Origin: Spirochaetota bacterium
GTDB lineage: Bacteria > Spirochaetota > Spirochaetia > Sphaerochaetales > Sphaerochaetaceae
Length of the DNA stretch: 64,000 nucleotides
Direction of reading: 5' to 3'
Assembly (NCBI GenBank): GCA_023401595.1
Contig: JAEXDQ010000048.1
Location: 42,254 to 106,253, forward strand
A program made the position numbers and the translations under genes. Below are positions 43,668 to 52,034 of the stretch, piece after piece. Within the stretch, counting starts at the first letter, position 1. Each line of letters starts with the position of its first letter. Under the pieces are notes generated by a model. The model saw only the letters and a list, made by a program, of their open reading frames with translations. It was not told the origin of the DNA and searched no databases.

Positions 43668-46029
43668 AGATCTGGGCTTTCAGGCCGTATTGAAGGATAT
43701 CGTATCTTGCGCTTTGAGCGACGACGGAGCTGAACAGCTTCGGCTGAGCCATTTCATCGTCGATTTGGAGCGGCTGCGTCAACGGCAGACACTCATCGGG
43801 GATATCGTGAAGATCCTGTCGTCAGGCAAGGGCGGCGCACCGGAACAATTTCCCCCTCTCGCCGATGCGTTGCGGACCTTGGCTCAGCCCGGCGTCGCGC
43901 TCGACGGTTCCCACCTCTACGATATCGGCTGCTATATCCATGCCGCCGTGTCGTTGCGTAGCTTTTTCCGCAGCCCTATGGAGGCGGAAGGCAACGCCAA
44001 TGCGCCCCCCGTTCAGAATCCCGCGGCCTCCCTCCTGGCTGAAATCCCCGACGAACTACGGCTTCTCGCCGATGATTTGCTTGATGCCTTGGAGTCTCCC
44101 GGCCAGGTCAAGGAGACCCATCCGGCGATTCGTTCGCTGAAAAAAGAGATTGACCGGCGCAGGGCCGAACGCGCCCGCTACAGTCAGGATTTCATTCATG
44201 CCTCCGGAACGGTAATGCAGAACGACCAGCCCGTGTATCGCGATGGACGTATCGTGATGCCCGTGCGTAATGATCAACGGGGCGAGGTGCAGGGTTTTGT
44301 CCACAGCGCCAGTTCCAGCGGTTCGACGGTATACGTCGAGCCCTATCGGCTTGTTGAACTGAACAACAGCGTCATCATGGCCGAGCAGCAGGTAATGATA
44401 GAGATCGCCCGTATCCTCGGCGGACTGACCCGCAAGGTCCGCGCCTGCGAGGCCCAGCTTCGTATCCTGACGCGCGACATCGCCGAGGCCGACGCCCTGT
44501 ACGCTTGCGCCAGATGGGCCCATAGGAACGACTGTGTTGCGACGGAGCTTTCGGAACGCGCCGTTTGCCGGTTGCTCGATGCGCGGCATCCGTTGCTCAA
44601 AGGCAAGGCGATCCCCATCTCCATGGAGCTGAATGAGTCTATCAGGGCCGTTGTGATCAGCGGGCCCAACGCAGGCGGCAAGACGGTCACGATCAAGACC
44701 GTGGGTCTGTTCGCGTTGCTCAACCAGTTCTGTGGCTTCATCCCCGCGAGGGAGGGTAGCTCTCTTCCCGTCTTTGATGGCATCTATACTGATATCGGGG
44801 ACGATCAGAGTATCGAGCAACAATTGTCCACCTTCAGCGGCCACATGAAACAGGTAGGCCAGATACTCCACGCCTGTACCTCCAAAAGCCTCGTGATACT
44901 TGACGAACTGGGGAGCGGTACCGATCCGGTGGAAGGTGCCGCCATCGCCCGCGCCGTCATGGAATACAGCGTATCCCACGCCGCGCTGACTTTGGTGACG
45001 AGTCATCATGGAGTTCTCAAACAGTACGCTTATGCGTCGGCTGAAGTACTCAACGCCTCAATGGAGTTCGATGAACGTACCCACGAACCGACTTTCCGTG
45101 TCATCAGCGGAGTACCGGGGGAAAGCCATGCGGTCGATACCGCGCGTCGGATGCGGTTGCCAGACTCAGTGGTCAGGGCGGCTCAGGGATATCTTGGCGA
45201 TGAAAGCGTCCAGATCAGTACGATCATAAAAGGGTTGGAGCAACGACGCAAGGAGGCTGACGAGCGTGAACATCAGATAGAGCTTCGCTACCGCCAGCTG
45301 CAGTCCCAGGTCAAGGAGATTGAACTCAAACGGCTCAAGGTCGATCAGCAAGAGAATCTCGTCCGCAAGGAGCAGCTTGGAGACCTGCGGCAGTTCATCG
45401 GCCAGAAACGAAAGGAATTGGAAAATCTTGTCGCCGAATTGAGGGAAGGGGAGATCACCCGGGAGAAGACTCTCAAGGTGCGGCAGTTCATCGCTTCGAT
45501 GGAGGAGAAGGAGCGGCAGGCGGCGGAGAGACAGGACGCCAAGGAGCGGCAGGTCGCGCTGCAAGCTATGGCTTCGGTCGGAAAAATCGTCTTCGCCCCG
45601 GGCATGGACGTCCTCTGCGGCGTCCACAAACGTGAAGGCCGTATCTTGCGCCCCGACGGCAAGGGCAAGTGGATCGTCGCCATAGGGCCCATGAAATTCT
45701 CCCTGAAGGAGTCCGAGCTATCTTTGCCCGCCCGTTCGCCCCAGCCTTCCAAGGTCAGCGTCTCATACCAGAGTTCCGCCCCGAAGCCGAAGCTGACCAT
45801 CGATGTCCGCGGCTGTACGCTGGAGGAAGCCTTGGAACAGGTCTCCGCCGAGATAGAAGGTTGTATCGTCCATGGCGTTGCGATGTTCTCGATCATCCAC
45901 GGCTATGGCGACGGGATTCTCTCCCGTGGCATAGCCGACTATCTGAAAACCCAGAAATCCGTCTCAGGCTATCATTTCGCACTGCCCGAGGACGGCGGCA
46001 TGGGCAAGACCTACGTCGAGCTGGGGTAG
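43648..46029 (+). CDS. mutS2: MutS2 family ATPase / Smr-domain protein
   Basis: Ribosome-rescue or anti-recombination ATPase. 793 residues from the ATG at 43648. Core and clamp helices, Walker A SGPNAGGKTVTIKT, the ST-motif region DIGDDQSIEQQLSTFSGHM, Walker B LVILDELGSGTDPVEGAA, TSHHG; then a long coiled coil (about 520-640) and a C-terminal Smr nuclease-like domain with LTIDVRGCTLEEAL and IIHGYGDGILSRGI. The usual Smr motif HGxG is HGYG here, so it is complete. Start overlaps the end of rsgA. Confidence 0.97.
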   Translation: MWKKTLEDLGFQAVLKDIVSCALSDDGAEQLRLSHFIVDLERLRQRQTLIGDIVKILSSGKGGAPEQFPPLADALRTLAQPGVALDGSHLYDIGCYIHAAVSLRSFFRSPMEAEGNANAPPVQNPAASLLAEIPDELRLLADDLLDALESPGQVKETHPAIRSLKKEIDRRRAERARYSQDFIHASGTVMQNDQPVYRDGRIVMPVRNDQRGEVQGFVHSASSSGSTVYVEPYRLVELNNSVIMAEQQVMIEIARILGGLTRKVRACEAQLRILTRDIAEADALYACARWAHRNDCVATELSERAVCRLLDARHPLLKGKAIPISMELNESIRAVVISGPNAGGKTVTIKTVGLFALLNQFCGFIPAREGSSLPVFDGIYTDIGDDQSIEQQLSTFSGHMKQVGQILHACTSKSLVILDELGSGTDPVEGAAIARAVMEYSVSHAALTLVTSHHGVLKQYAYASAEVLNASMEFDERTHEPTFRVISGVPGESHAVDTARRMRLPDSVVRAAQGYLGDESVQISTIIKGLEQRRKEADEREHQIELRYRQLQSQVKEIELKRLKVDQQENLVRKEQLGDLRQFIGQKRKELENLVAELREGEITREKTLKVRQFIASMEEKERQAAERQDAKERQVALQAMASVGKIVFAPGMDVLCGVHKREGRILRPDGKGKWIVAIGPMKFSLKESELSLPARSPQPSKVSVSYQSSAPKPKLTIDVRGCTLEEALEQVSAEIEGCIVHGVAMFSIIHGYGDGILSRGIADYLKTQKSVSGYHFALPEDGGMGKTYVELG

Positions 46030-46336
46030 GGGCTTGCGTTTTGGACGCATGTCTGAGACTCAGTCCGAAGCATACAAGGGATTCTATGACGATGAGGCTT
46101 GCGTTTGGGGCGTATGTCTGCGACTAGTGTTAGAGCCGGGGGGTATCGTCGGTGAACGTTAAAGCGACGGGAGACTACCTTCTGGGATACAGCCGCTTGC
46201 CGCCGTGCAAATGGCATTGCATGGAGAACGCTGTATGGACACTGAAGAAGGGACCTCCCGATTATCTTCGTCTGGCGCTTCGTGCCGACTGTTGATTGTC
46301 TCTCCAGGAATTTCCGCACAGTAAAGAGGGTACGCG
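46030..46336. other. Intergenic stretch with a diverged direct repeat
   Basis: CTTGCGTTTTGGACGCATGTCTGAGACT near 46034 recurs as CTTGCGTTTGGGGCGTATGTCTG (shown in part) near 46098. No gene or terminator identified; the next gene has GAGG upstream of its ATG at 46337. Confidence 0.5.
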
Positions 46337-47434
46337 ATGGAAAAGCATTGGAAACGATTTGCCGACAAGCGGGAGCTTGCGATCTCCACCGCCCAAAAGA
46401 TGGGCGAGACAGCCACGCCTGAAAAGATTTCCGAGGTCCAAAACAAATTGCCCGGCATGAAACGCGGCCCCGTGGCGAAGATATGGGACAAGGTTCTGAC
46501 TCTCTGGGAGGCTTGGAAGTCGCCAAGTACGCCGGTAGGGACGAAGGTCATGATCATCGGATGCCTGATCTATCTCGTTTCTCCGTTTGATGTGATTCCC
46601 GACGTGTTGGTCGGTATCGGGTTGTTGGACGATGTCGCCGTCCTGGCCTGGGGTTATTCCATGTTGGAGAAGCTCTGGAAGAACGGAGGCAAGCAGGCCG
46701 CCGCCACGGTCGGGGGCGCTGTCGTCGGAACGGCTGCCGGGGCGGTGGCAGGCGGCGCGGCAGGAGCCGCAGGCGGCCTGTACGTCACAGATGAGAAGTT
46801 CCGGAATAGGGTCAACGGCGTTGTTGAAGAAAAACTTGGCGGCCCAGTCCGTAAACTGGTGTACGAAATTCTGAAGAAAGAACTTCAGGCGACGCAACGG
46901 AAGATGGTTTCCAATTCCTTGCTGAACCTCGTGCTGTATCTCCTCGCCGTCGTCCTGCTGCTTGAACCTGTTTTCGGGGGCGCTGTCAGCAGCTGCCTGT
47001 CCGCGGCCTTGCTGTTGGTCTCCTTCGGTTTTTCCGTGTTCCGGTTCATACGGGCGCTGAAACGGGCTCTTCCCGTGTTCCATGCCATCTGTCGGGAAAG
47101 GGGTGTTCGCGCCGGTGTCTCCAAATTCATCCGCGACACGTACCGGGAGACCTCCTATGTCGTGGATCTCGGCGACAGGTTCAATATCCTAGGCGGCGAG
47201 CCTTCTGGCCATACATTGGAAAAACTGGCGAACCTTGTTTTCCGCGGTTTCTTCCATGATCTGGTCCGGTTCGTCCTTGTCTGGGCGATACTGGTCGGAA
47301 GCTTCTTCGTCGTGCGGTTTTCCTTGCTGCACGTGGTCGCCGACATCTCTTTCTTGCAGGTCGTCTGCTATCCGTTCGCCTTGGCCTCCGATACTCTGTT
47401 CCATACCTCGTTGATGGCCTCTCTGGGAATTTGA
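46337..47434 (+). CDS. DUF1232 (YkvA-like) membrane protein
   Basis: 365 residues. Residues 65-100 hold the DUF1232 motif: GTKVMIIGCLIYLVSPFDVIPDVL followed by GLLDDVAVL. Residues 115-135 are an Ala/Gly-rich helix (glycine-zipper-like), then helices and at least three more membrane segments (195-240, 320-350). Larger than minimal YkvA proteins of about 100 residues. Function unknown. Monocistronic as far as can be seen. Confidence 0.8.
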   Translation: MEKHWKRFADKRELAISTAQKMGETATPEKISEVQNKLPGMKRGPVAKIWDKVLTLWEAWKSPSTPVGTKVMIIGCLIYLVSPFDVIPDVLVGIGLLDDVAVLAWGYSMLEKLWKNGGKQAAATVGGAVVGTAAGAVAGGAAGAAGGLYVTDEKFRNRVNGVVEEKLGGPVRKLVYEILKKELQATQRKMVSNSLLNLVLYLLAVVLLLEPVFGGAVSSCLSAALLLVSFGFSVFRFIRALKRALPVFHAICRERGVRAGVSKFIRDTYRETSYVVDLGDRFNILGGEPSGHTLEKLANLVFRGFFHDLVRFVLVWAILVGSFFVVRFSLLHVVADISFLQVVCYPFALASDTLFHTSLMASLGI

Positions 47435-47607
47435 CTGACCGCCGTTTCGTTTCGTTTCGTTCTCCGACTTTATTCTTCGCGCCCACGCACCGGACTCTGT
47501 TCCTGCCGATGGACTGTCTAATTGTATCGTATGCCTGTGACGCATGTATTCCAGCTTTGCAATTCCCACGATGATTCTGCCTTTTTATTGAAACCTTTTC
47601 ACTATGC
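47435..47607. other. Intergenic region after the DUF1232 gene
   Basis: Contains GTTTCGTTTCGTTTC, a 5-bp microrepeat (47444-47461). No clear terminator. The gap continues to 47784 and holds the promoter/operator region listed next. Confidence 0.5.
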
Positions 47608-47646
47608 TTGACATTTTACTAAATTAGTAATTTACTAAATGAGTAA
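47608..47646 (+). promoter_or_regulatory. Promoter overlapped by two palindromic operator-like sites
   Basis: TTGACA (47608-47613), 17-base spacer, TTTACT (47631-47636). The spacer contains the perfect palindrome TTACTAAATTAGTAA (47616-47630), repeated with one change as TTACTAAATGAGTAA at 47632-47646, exactly 16 bases on. Such sites suit a MarR- or TetR-type repressor. No regulator gene is adjacent. Confidence 0.6.
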
Positions 47647-47784
47647 TTGATGCTGATGCGGCAGGACTGTCGCGACGATGTAGACGGCCTATGCGGGGTA
47701 GGAACGCATCCTGGCTCGGCATGGATTATTCTTTGCTGTTGCGGCGATGTCGTCTCTCCGCGACTATCAAGGGAAGGATGTGTG

Positions 47785-48135
47785 ATGAAAATAGACAAGA
47801 AGGCGTTGAAGCAACAGTATCGGGAGTTCAAACCGGAAATGGGGATATGTATGGTGACCTGTATTCCGACTGGAAGCCGATATCTGAAGACGAGCAACAA
47901 TACTCAGGCCACCTACAACAGTCTATGGTTTCAGCTGGACAGCGGAGGCTTCGTATCCAATCGGAATCTGCAGGCTGAATGGAAAACCCATGGTGCGGAC
48001 AAGTTCGAATTCAAGGTCCTGGAGGTTCTTCCGTATGACAAGGAGGATCCCTGCAAGACCGATTATTCGGATGAACTGTCGATCCTGCGGGAATTGTGGA
48101 AGGACAAGCTGGGTAATGTCGTGGTACTGCCTTGA
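47785..48135 (+). CDS. Degenerate GIY-YIG-like small protein, copy 1
   Basis: 116 residues from the ATG at 47785 with GGGAAGG upstream. The order KALKQQYREFKPEMGICMV, SRYLKTSNNTQATYNSLWFQL, LQAEWKTHGADKFEFKVLEVL and DYSDELSILRELWKDKL matches a family of small proteins annotated as GIY-YIG nucleases. The GIY triad is GIC, YIG is YLK, and the Arg of the active site is replaced (SLWF), so nuclease activity is unlikely. A paralogue is encoded at 51102-51458. A hairpin GACAGGA/TCCTGTC (48134-48153) follows the stop. Confidence 0.7.
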   Translation: MKIDKKALKQQYREFKPEMGICMVTCIPTGSRYLKTSNNTQATYNSLWFQLDSGGFVSNRNLQAEWKTHGADKFEFKVLEVLPYDKEDPCKTDYSDELSILRELWKDKLGNVVVLP

Positions 48136-48178
48136 CAGGAACATCATCCTGTCGGATTGAGCATTCCGACGCTGACGT

Positions 48179-48267
48179 GGGCTGCCCTTTGATTAGCGCG
48201 GTGCTGCCCGTCGGTTAGCGTAGGGGCGCCAGTCGGGTTGGTGCAGGGGCGCCCATTGGGCGTTGCG
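48179..48267. repeat. 22-bp imperfect tandem repeat, four units
   Basis: Units start at 48179, 48201, 48223 and 48246: GGGCTGCCC or GGGGCGCCC followed by a TTAGCG/GTTGCG part. The 22-base period equals two 11-mers, as in the array at 16718-16882, though the sequence differs. Confidence 0.65.
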
Positions 48268-48315
48268 TCGCCACCGCCACCGCTTGTAGAGTCGCCCATT
48301 ATTTAGGAGAAAAAA

Positions 48316-48816
48316 ATGAAAATTCCAACATCATTGAAACATAAGCCGGTCATCGTATCGGAGAACTATGAGAATGTCGATGGGCATCATGCCTACGACT
48401 CGGATGCCAAAGGCCTGTCCCTCGGTCTTGCGCAGTGGAACGACCGCGGAAATGTCGATATATCAGCGAAGGTCTGGCGGTATACCGGGGAAAAATGGTC
48501 CCGCCAGTCGGAAGAGTTGCCGATGAACCGTGTACTGGATCTTGCGATACTGCTGTGTCGGGCCTATCGGTATTTCCAGGATGCCTACAGGTATCCCAAA
48601 TACTATAACCCAGAAGATCCGCAAATCGACCGGGTCGGTCTGCAAGGAGACGCCATGACCGTATCGGTATGCACCGACAACCCCATGATCGATACGGATA
48701 TCAAGCTGTTCGCCCAGATATTGGGTGAAGAAGGTGAACTGCTCGGGGAGCGTTTCCGTGTGCTGGGGGCGTTGCTGGAGGACATGGGATACGCCGATCG
48801 AGGCAATGAGGAGTAG
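48316..48816 (+). CDS. Conserved protein of unknown function (DUF6530-like)
   Basis: 166 residues; TAGGAG precedes the ATG. Soluble, no signal peptide. Sequence has KHKPVIVSENYENVDG, DAKGLSLGLAQWNDRG, ISAKVWRYTGEKWSRQSEELP, RVLDLAILLCR and DRVGLQGDAMTVSVCTDN. I recall a widespread small family with these blocks annotated DUF6530, but cannot check. No function known. It stands alone between the 22-bp repeats and the udp promoter. Confidence 0.7.
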   Translation: MKIPTSLKHKPVIVSENYENVDGHHAYDSDAKGLSLGLAQWNDRGNVDISAKVWRYTGEKWSRQSEELPMNRVLDLAILLCRAYRYFQDAYRYPKYYNPEDPQIDRVGLQGDAMTVSVCTDNPMIDTDIKLFAQILGEEGELLGERFRVLGALLEDMGYADRGNEE

Positions 48817-48928
48817 TGTCGCTCCACAGAAAAACTCGGGAGGGAAGCCCCAATTATGTCGGTCGAAGCGAGTGAGGGCGATTCTATGGATTGTTTCCAA
48901 GGCTTTGCCCTCATGTTTTGTTCTCGGT

Positions 48929-48982
48929 TTGACAGGAGTGTATCGCCATGTTACTTTACATATGCGCCGTTTGCATGTAAAG
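48929..48982 (+). promoter_or_regulatory. Promoter and adjacent inverted repeat upstream of udp
   Basis: TTGACA (48929-48934), 17-base spacer, TACTTT (48952-48957). CTTTACAT (48954-48961) and ATGTAAAG (48975-48982) form inverted arms around the expected transcription start, a possible operator or 5' stem. A second inverted repeat AATCAA/TTGATT lies near the ribosome site. Confidence 0.5.
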
Positions 48983-49060
48983 TTTCGGCTTCATGTGGTT
49001 CGTAGCGGCAAAATCCGCAAGAGAATCAATTGTATTGATTTCGCCGTAATGGAGGTTTGT

Positions 49061-49846
49061 ATGTCTGATTATATGAACGGTACTGGAATCCAGTATCATC
49101 TGCATATCAAGGAGGGGGATGTCGGCCGCTACGTCATCCTTCCCGGAGATCCTAAGCGATGTGAAAAGATCGCAAAGTATTTCGACGATTCGAAGTTCGT
49201 CGCCGACAGCCGCGAATACATGACCTATACGGGATATCTGGACGGGGAGAAGGTCAGCGTGACCTCGACCGGCATCGGTGGGCCGTCCGCCTCCATCGCC
49301 ATGGAGGAGTTGTTCAAATGTGGGGCGGACACCTTCGTCCGCATGGGGACTTGCGGCGGCATAGCCCTGCCGGTGATCGGCGGCGATGTCGTGATAGCCA
49401 CCGGCGCCGTCCGTATGGAAGGTACCAGCCGCGAGTATGCCCCGATTGAATTTCCCGCCGTGGCGAACTATGAGGTCGTGACTGCCCTCAAGCAGGCCGC
49501 CGAACAGCTTGGCAAACGGCATCATCTCGGCGTGGTCCAGTGCAAGGATTCCTTCTATGGACAGCATGACCCTTCCGTCATGCCGGTCAGTTATGAACTG
49601 CAGAACAAATGGGAAGCCTGGAAACGGCTGGGCGTCCTCGCCAGCGAAATGGAAAGCGCCGCGTTGTTCGTCGTGGCGGCGCGCCTTGGCGCACGGTGCG
49701 GCAGCGAATTCTTCGTAGTGGGCAACCAGGAGCGCGAAGCGCTCGGAATGGACAACCCCAAGCTCCACGACACCGAAGACGCTATCCGGGTCGCGGTGCA
49801 GGGGCTTAGGAATCTGATTGCGATGGACAAGGCGAAGAAAGCCTGA
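49061..49846 (+). CDS. udp: Uridine phosphorylase
   Basis: Splits uridine with phosphate to uracil and ribose-1-phosphate; the uracil can feed the upp product at 6719. 261 residues from the ATG at 49061 with GGAGG upstream; the open frame extends left without any other good start. Motifs: YVILPGDPKRCEKIAKYF, VTSTGIGGPSASIAMEEL, RMGTCGG, DSFYGQHDP, and SEMESAALFVVA, all NP-I family uridine phosphorylase type. Confidence 0.95.
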   Translation: MSDYMNGTGIQYHLHIKEGDVGRYVILPGDPKRCEKIAKYFDDSKFVADSREYMTYTGYLDGEKVSVTSTGIGGPSASIAMEELFKCGADTFVRMGTCGGIALPVIGGDVVIATGAVRMEGTSREYAPIEFPAVANYEVVTALKQAAEQLGKRHHLGVVQCKDSFYGQHDPSVMPVSYELQNKWEAWKRLGVLASEMESAALFVVAARLGARCGSEFFVVGNQEREALGMDNPKLHDTEDAIRVAVQGLRNLIAMDKAKKA

Positions 49847-49882
49847 CTGAAAAGGGAAATACTTTCGTTCAATCAACGAAGA

Positions 49883-49935
49883 GGGGGAAGGGACGGCTTT
49901 TCAATGAGGGAGAACGTCCCCCCCCCCCTTTCTCT
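49883..49935 (+). terminator. G/C-tract terminator after udp
   Basis: GGGGG-AA-GGGAC (49883-49894) pairs with GTCCC-CC-CCCCC (49916-49928) and is followed by TTTCTCTT. The right arm includes a run of 11 C. Downstream to 50100 no gene is seen; GATAGACCA/ATGGTCTAT-type palindrome occurs near 49960. Confidence 0.6.
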
Positions 49936-50100
49936 TGAGAGGTGTCCAAAGGACAATAGACGATGGTCTATCCCGAATACCAACGCGATTTTCTTTCGGG
50001 TCGTAAGACGGGGACCCGCGTTTTCAATCTGCGAGTAGGCGGCTTGCGTCATGCATCTGATTGTTTTGTAGCTGCGTTTCTTTCCGCCCGTCTGTCCGAC

Positions 50101-50817
50101 CTACCAAATGATTTGATCGCCGTACCGCCACGGGGAAACTGAATCAGCTTCGTCATCCGACACCAAAGCCATCCTTGCCCGATATTCATTAGCCCGCTCC
50201 TGTACCGACACGCTGTCGCGGACCTTTTTCCAATAGGACTCATCCTCAGTGGTGATGACGCGGTATAGTTTTCGTTCAGACATGCCGTTGAACTGCCCCA
50301 TCAGGTAGCCCGGAAATGAGTAGGGTTCCGGCGGCATTCCGTGACTATAGCCCTTGCGCCGCTCATATCTGCCACAGAACCGCCATTCATTCGGATCCTT
50401 TCCCATCTCCTTCAGCCATCGGTACATGCTTCGCATCGATTCCAGCAAGTCCCGTTGCGAACGTAGGGCGTGGACGGATTCCAGTTTCGTCAGGGAGCCT
50501 TTTTGTCCATATTTCTTGTTGTACCAGCGGGTGTATGAATTATTGTTTGATTTCAACATCCGTCTCAGTCCGATTGTGTTGTCGATGGTATGTCCCGAAC
50601 AGAACAGGTCTATGATCATGCAGAAACGGTAACCACATGCCGCATAGTCAACAATATAGTTGCCGGTACAATCCATCATCCACATGGCTTCACTCCAGTA
50701 CCGGTGGTAGTCTTCGTCATCTATGAAGACCTCACGGTCCCCAAGGTTCTTGAAAGTGATGAAGAACATGTCGCAACGTCTGTCCTTGTCCGAAAGCTTC
50801 TGGTACAAGTCGTCCAT
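50101..50817 (-). CDS. REP-associated tyrosine transposase-like protein (Y1/RAYT) with lost HUH motif
   Basis: 238 residues; GGAGG upstream of the ATG at 50817. It follows the Y1/RAYT pattern: a first strand and REVFIDDEDYHRYW, then DYAACGYRFCMIID where family members have aYclMPNHxHLLL, then LRRMLKSNNNSYTRWYNKKYGQKGSL (catalytic Tyr region and the NrryGrxGxL motif), then SMYRWLKEMGKDPNEWRF in place of YIHLNPVRA. Both histidines of the HUH motif are replaced (R and C), so strand transfer should be impossible, while the DNA-binding frame is preserved. The gene is intact, suggesting a domesticated role. A composite dispersed repeat lies 120 bases upstream. Family assignment rests on motif order and needs a profile search. 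Confidence 0.65.
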   Translation of the reverse strand: MDDLYQKLSDKDRRCDMFFITFKNLGDREVFIDDEDYHRYWSEAMWMMDCTGNYIVDYAACGYRFCMIIDLFCSGHTIDNTIGLRRMLKSNNNSYTRWYNKKYGQKGSLTKLESVHALRSQRDLLESMRSMYRWLKEMGKDPNEWRFCGRYERRKGYSHGMPPEPYSFPGYLMGQFNGMSERKLYRVITTEDESYWKKVRDSVSVQERANEYRARMALVSDDEADSVSPWRYGDQIIW

Positions 50818-50939
50818 GCCGGCCTCCTCGAATAGGTGATGCCCATATCAGATGAAAAAGACGGCTGGTGATTCAGGATCTGCGTTCATGATAGCGGAAA
50901 TAGGTTGTTTCATTTGCGAAGTGATGAAAGATGAGGTTG

Positions 50940-51113
50940 CTTTAGGGTCAACCTAGGCTCACTCCGGGCTCAATCTAGGCTCAATCGGTGGCCGCTCTAG
51001 GGTCGATCAAGAGAAAATAAGCTGGCGTGATAGTTGTGACAAATAATCGCTTCGACACCGCTTTGTGGCTACCGTAGGGCTACCCCTGGGCTAACGTAGG
51101 GCTACCCCTTATG
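50940..51113 (-). repeat. Dispersed composite repeat, copy B (inverted relative to copy A)
   Basis: Read on the minus strand: two 21-bp GGGGTAGCCCTACGTTAGCCC-type units (51113-51069), the core GGTGTCGAAGCGATTATTTG ... ACTATCACGCCAGCTTATTTTCTCTTG, then about six 11-bp units such as GACCCTAGAGC, GAGCCTAGATT and GAGCCCGGAGT (51000-50940). Same order as copy A at 16599-16882 with the 21-bp variants in swapped order. The stop codon TAG of the GIY-YIG-like gene at 51102 lies inside the first 21-bp unit. Confidence 0.9.
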
Positions 51114-51458
51114 GTATAAGGAGATTCCTTGCGCCGTCAGCTTTTTCTTCCAAAGCTCGAGGAGGGCGTCAAGCTCCGCGGTGTAGTCGGTTTTCATCGG
51201 ATCGCTTTCATCGTAGGGGAGGGTGTCCAGCGGATCCAGTGTGAACAGCTCCAACCCGGTCGCGGCGTATTCCTCCTGAAGTTCCTTGCATTCATGCATG
51301 CCGAGGTCGAGCTTGAATCTGTGGTTGTTCGCAGCGGTCTTGAGATCCTGTGCGGCGGCAAGATAACAACGGTCGTTCTGGAGGTTCCTGATCTGGAGTA
51401 TGCCCATTGTCGGGCGGGATGGTTCATAATGTGGAGGTGACGTAGTATTACCGATCAT
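51102..51458 (-). CDS. Degenerate GIY-YIG-like small protein, copy 2
   Basis: 118 residues from the ATG at 51458 (AGGA upstream; earlier in-frame ATGs lack support). Paralogue of the protein at 47785: TMGILQIRN, CYLAAAQDLKTAANNHRFKLDLG, LQEEYAATGLELFTLDPLDTLPYDESDPMKTDYTAELDALLELWKKKL. The GIY is GIL and YIG is YLA, so it is probably not an active nuclease, although HRF keeps the Arg. Its last codon and stop come from the repeat copy B, so the repeat inserted at, or trimmed, the 3' end. Confidence 0.68.
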   Translation of the reverse strand: MIGNTTSPPHYEPSRPTMGILQIRNLQNDRCYLAAAQDLKTAANNHRFKLDLGMHECKELQEEYAATGLELFTLDPLDTLPYDESDPMKTDYTAELDALLELWKKKLTAQGISLYHKG

Positions 51459-51639
51459 GCATGATTTCCTATACAAAACAAACATTTTAGCACTCGGTCG
51501 ATGGGCGGTCAAGGATATAGACCTAAAGGCGCCGATGCGCCGCATACGGATTTTGTTGCGGGTATTCGAGCCAAGTTGTGACAAGCTATAAAGAAACTGG
51601 AAACATACAACGCGGGTAAGATTATTTTTGATTTTTTTG

Positions 51640-51667
51640 TTGCATATTTATCAAGTTTGTATATACT
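51640..51667 (+). promoter_or_regulatory. Promoter of the GGT/decarboxylase cluster
   Basis: TTGCAT (51640-51645), 16-base spacer, TATACT (51662-51667), in an AT-rich stretch about 395 bases before the first gene. An overlapping alternative TTGTTG/TATATA pair exists. Confidence 0.6.
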
Positions 51668-51686
51668 AGAGCAATGAACGCATTTT

Positions 51687-51864
51687 AACAGGTTTCTAAC
51701 AACATGCGGCGTGGATATTTACCCGTTCGTGTAGTGAAATATGTGAAGGATACCTGTTGTGCATATGTGACGGTTCATGTCTGAGACGCTCTTGTGTAAG
51801 GGCTCAAATCCTGTGAAATAGTGATAACATAAAAAAACTCATCCTGCGTAACGCGGGTTTTTTT
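51687..51864 (+). promoter_or_regulatory. Structured leader with terminator: candidate riboswitch or attenuator
   Basis: AACAGGT (51687-51693) pairs perfectly with ACCTGTT (51752-51758), enclosing 58 bases with further short stems. About 70 bases later comes a terminator: AAAAAAA (51831-51837), CCTGCG/CGCGGG stem (51843-51857), seven T (51858-51864). All of this lies between a good promoter and the first gene, inside a leader of almost 400 bases. It matches no riboswitch class I know. The remaining leader to 52060 contains two AGTGAA motifs and AGTGAAACCAGTGAA. Confidence 0.5.
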
Positions 51865-52019
51865 GTATACCCATCGGTGGGTTCCAGCGATGGTAAGAGG
51901 GAGGTGCGTGTAAAAAAAGAAAAAAGGAGATGTCCGTATCGATGGTCCGTGGAAGTCAAGACCGGTGTGCCTGTCTTGAGTCACCAGTGAACTAGTAGGA
52001 CGATGATTTGAAAAACAAT

Positions 52020-52034
52020 AGTGAAACCAGTGAA
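52020..52034 (+). repeat. 15-base leader motif shared with the second GGT gene
   Basis: AGTGAAACCAGTGAA here and, identical, at 54057-54071. A related 11-mer AGTGAACTAGT occurs at 51986, 57171 and 59985, each shortly before a gene of the cluster. Confidence 0.7.

Noticed and set aside
46030..46130. Diverged direct repeat after mutS2 as an attachment site
   Set aside because: No integrase, tRNA or mobile gene nearby; similarity is imperfect and short.
49918..49928. Run of 11 C as a phase-variation tract
   Set aside because: It lies in the arm of a terminator after udp, outside any coding region or promoter.
50101..51113. Active insertion sequence with its own ends
   Set aside because: Catalytic histidines are missing and the repeat is on one side only; no second end or target duplication found.
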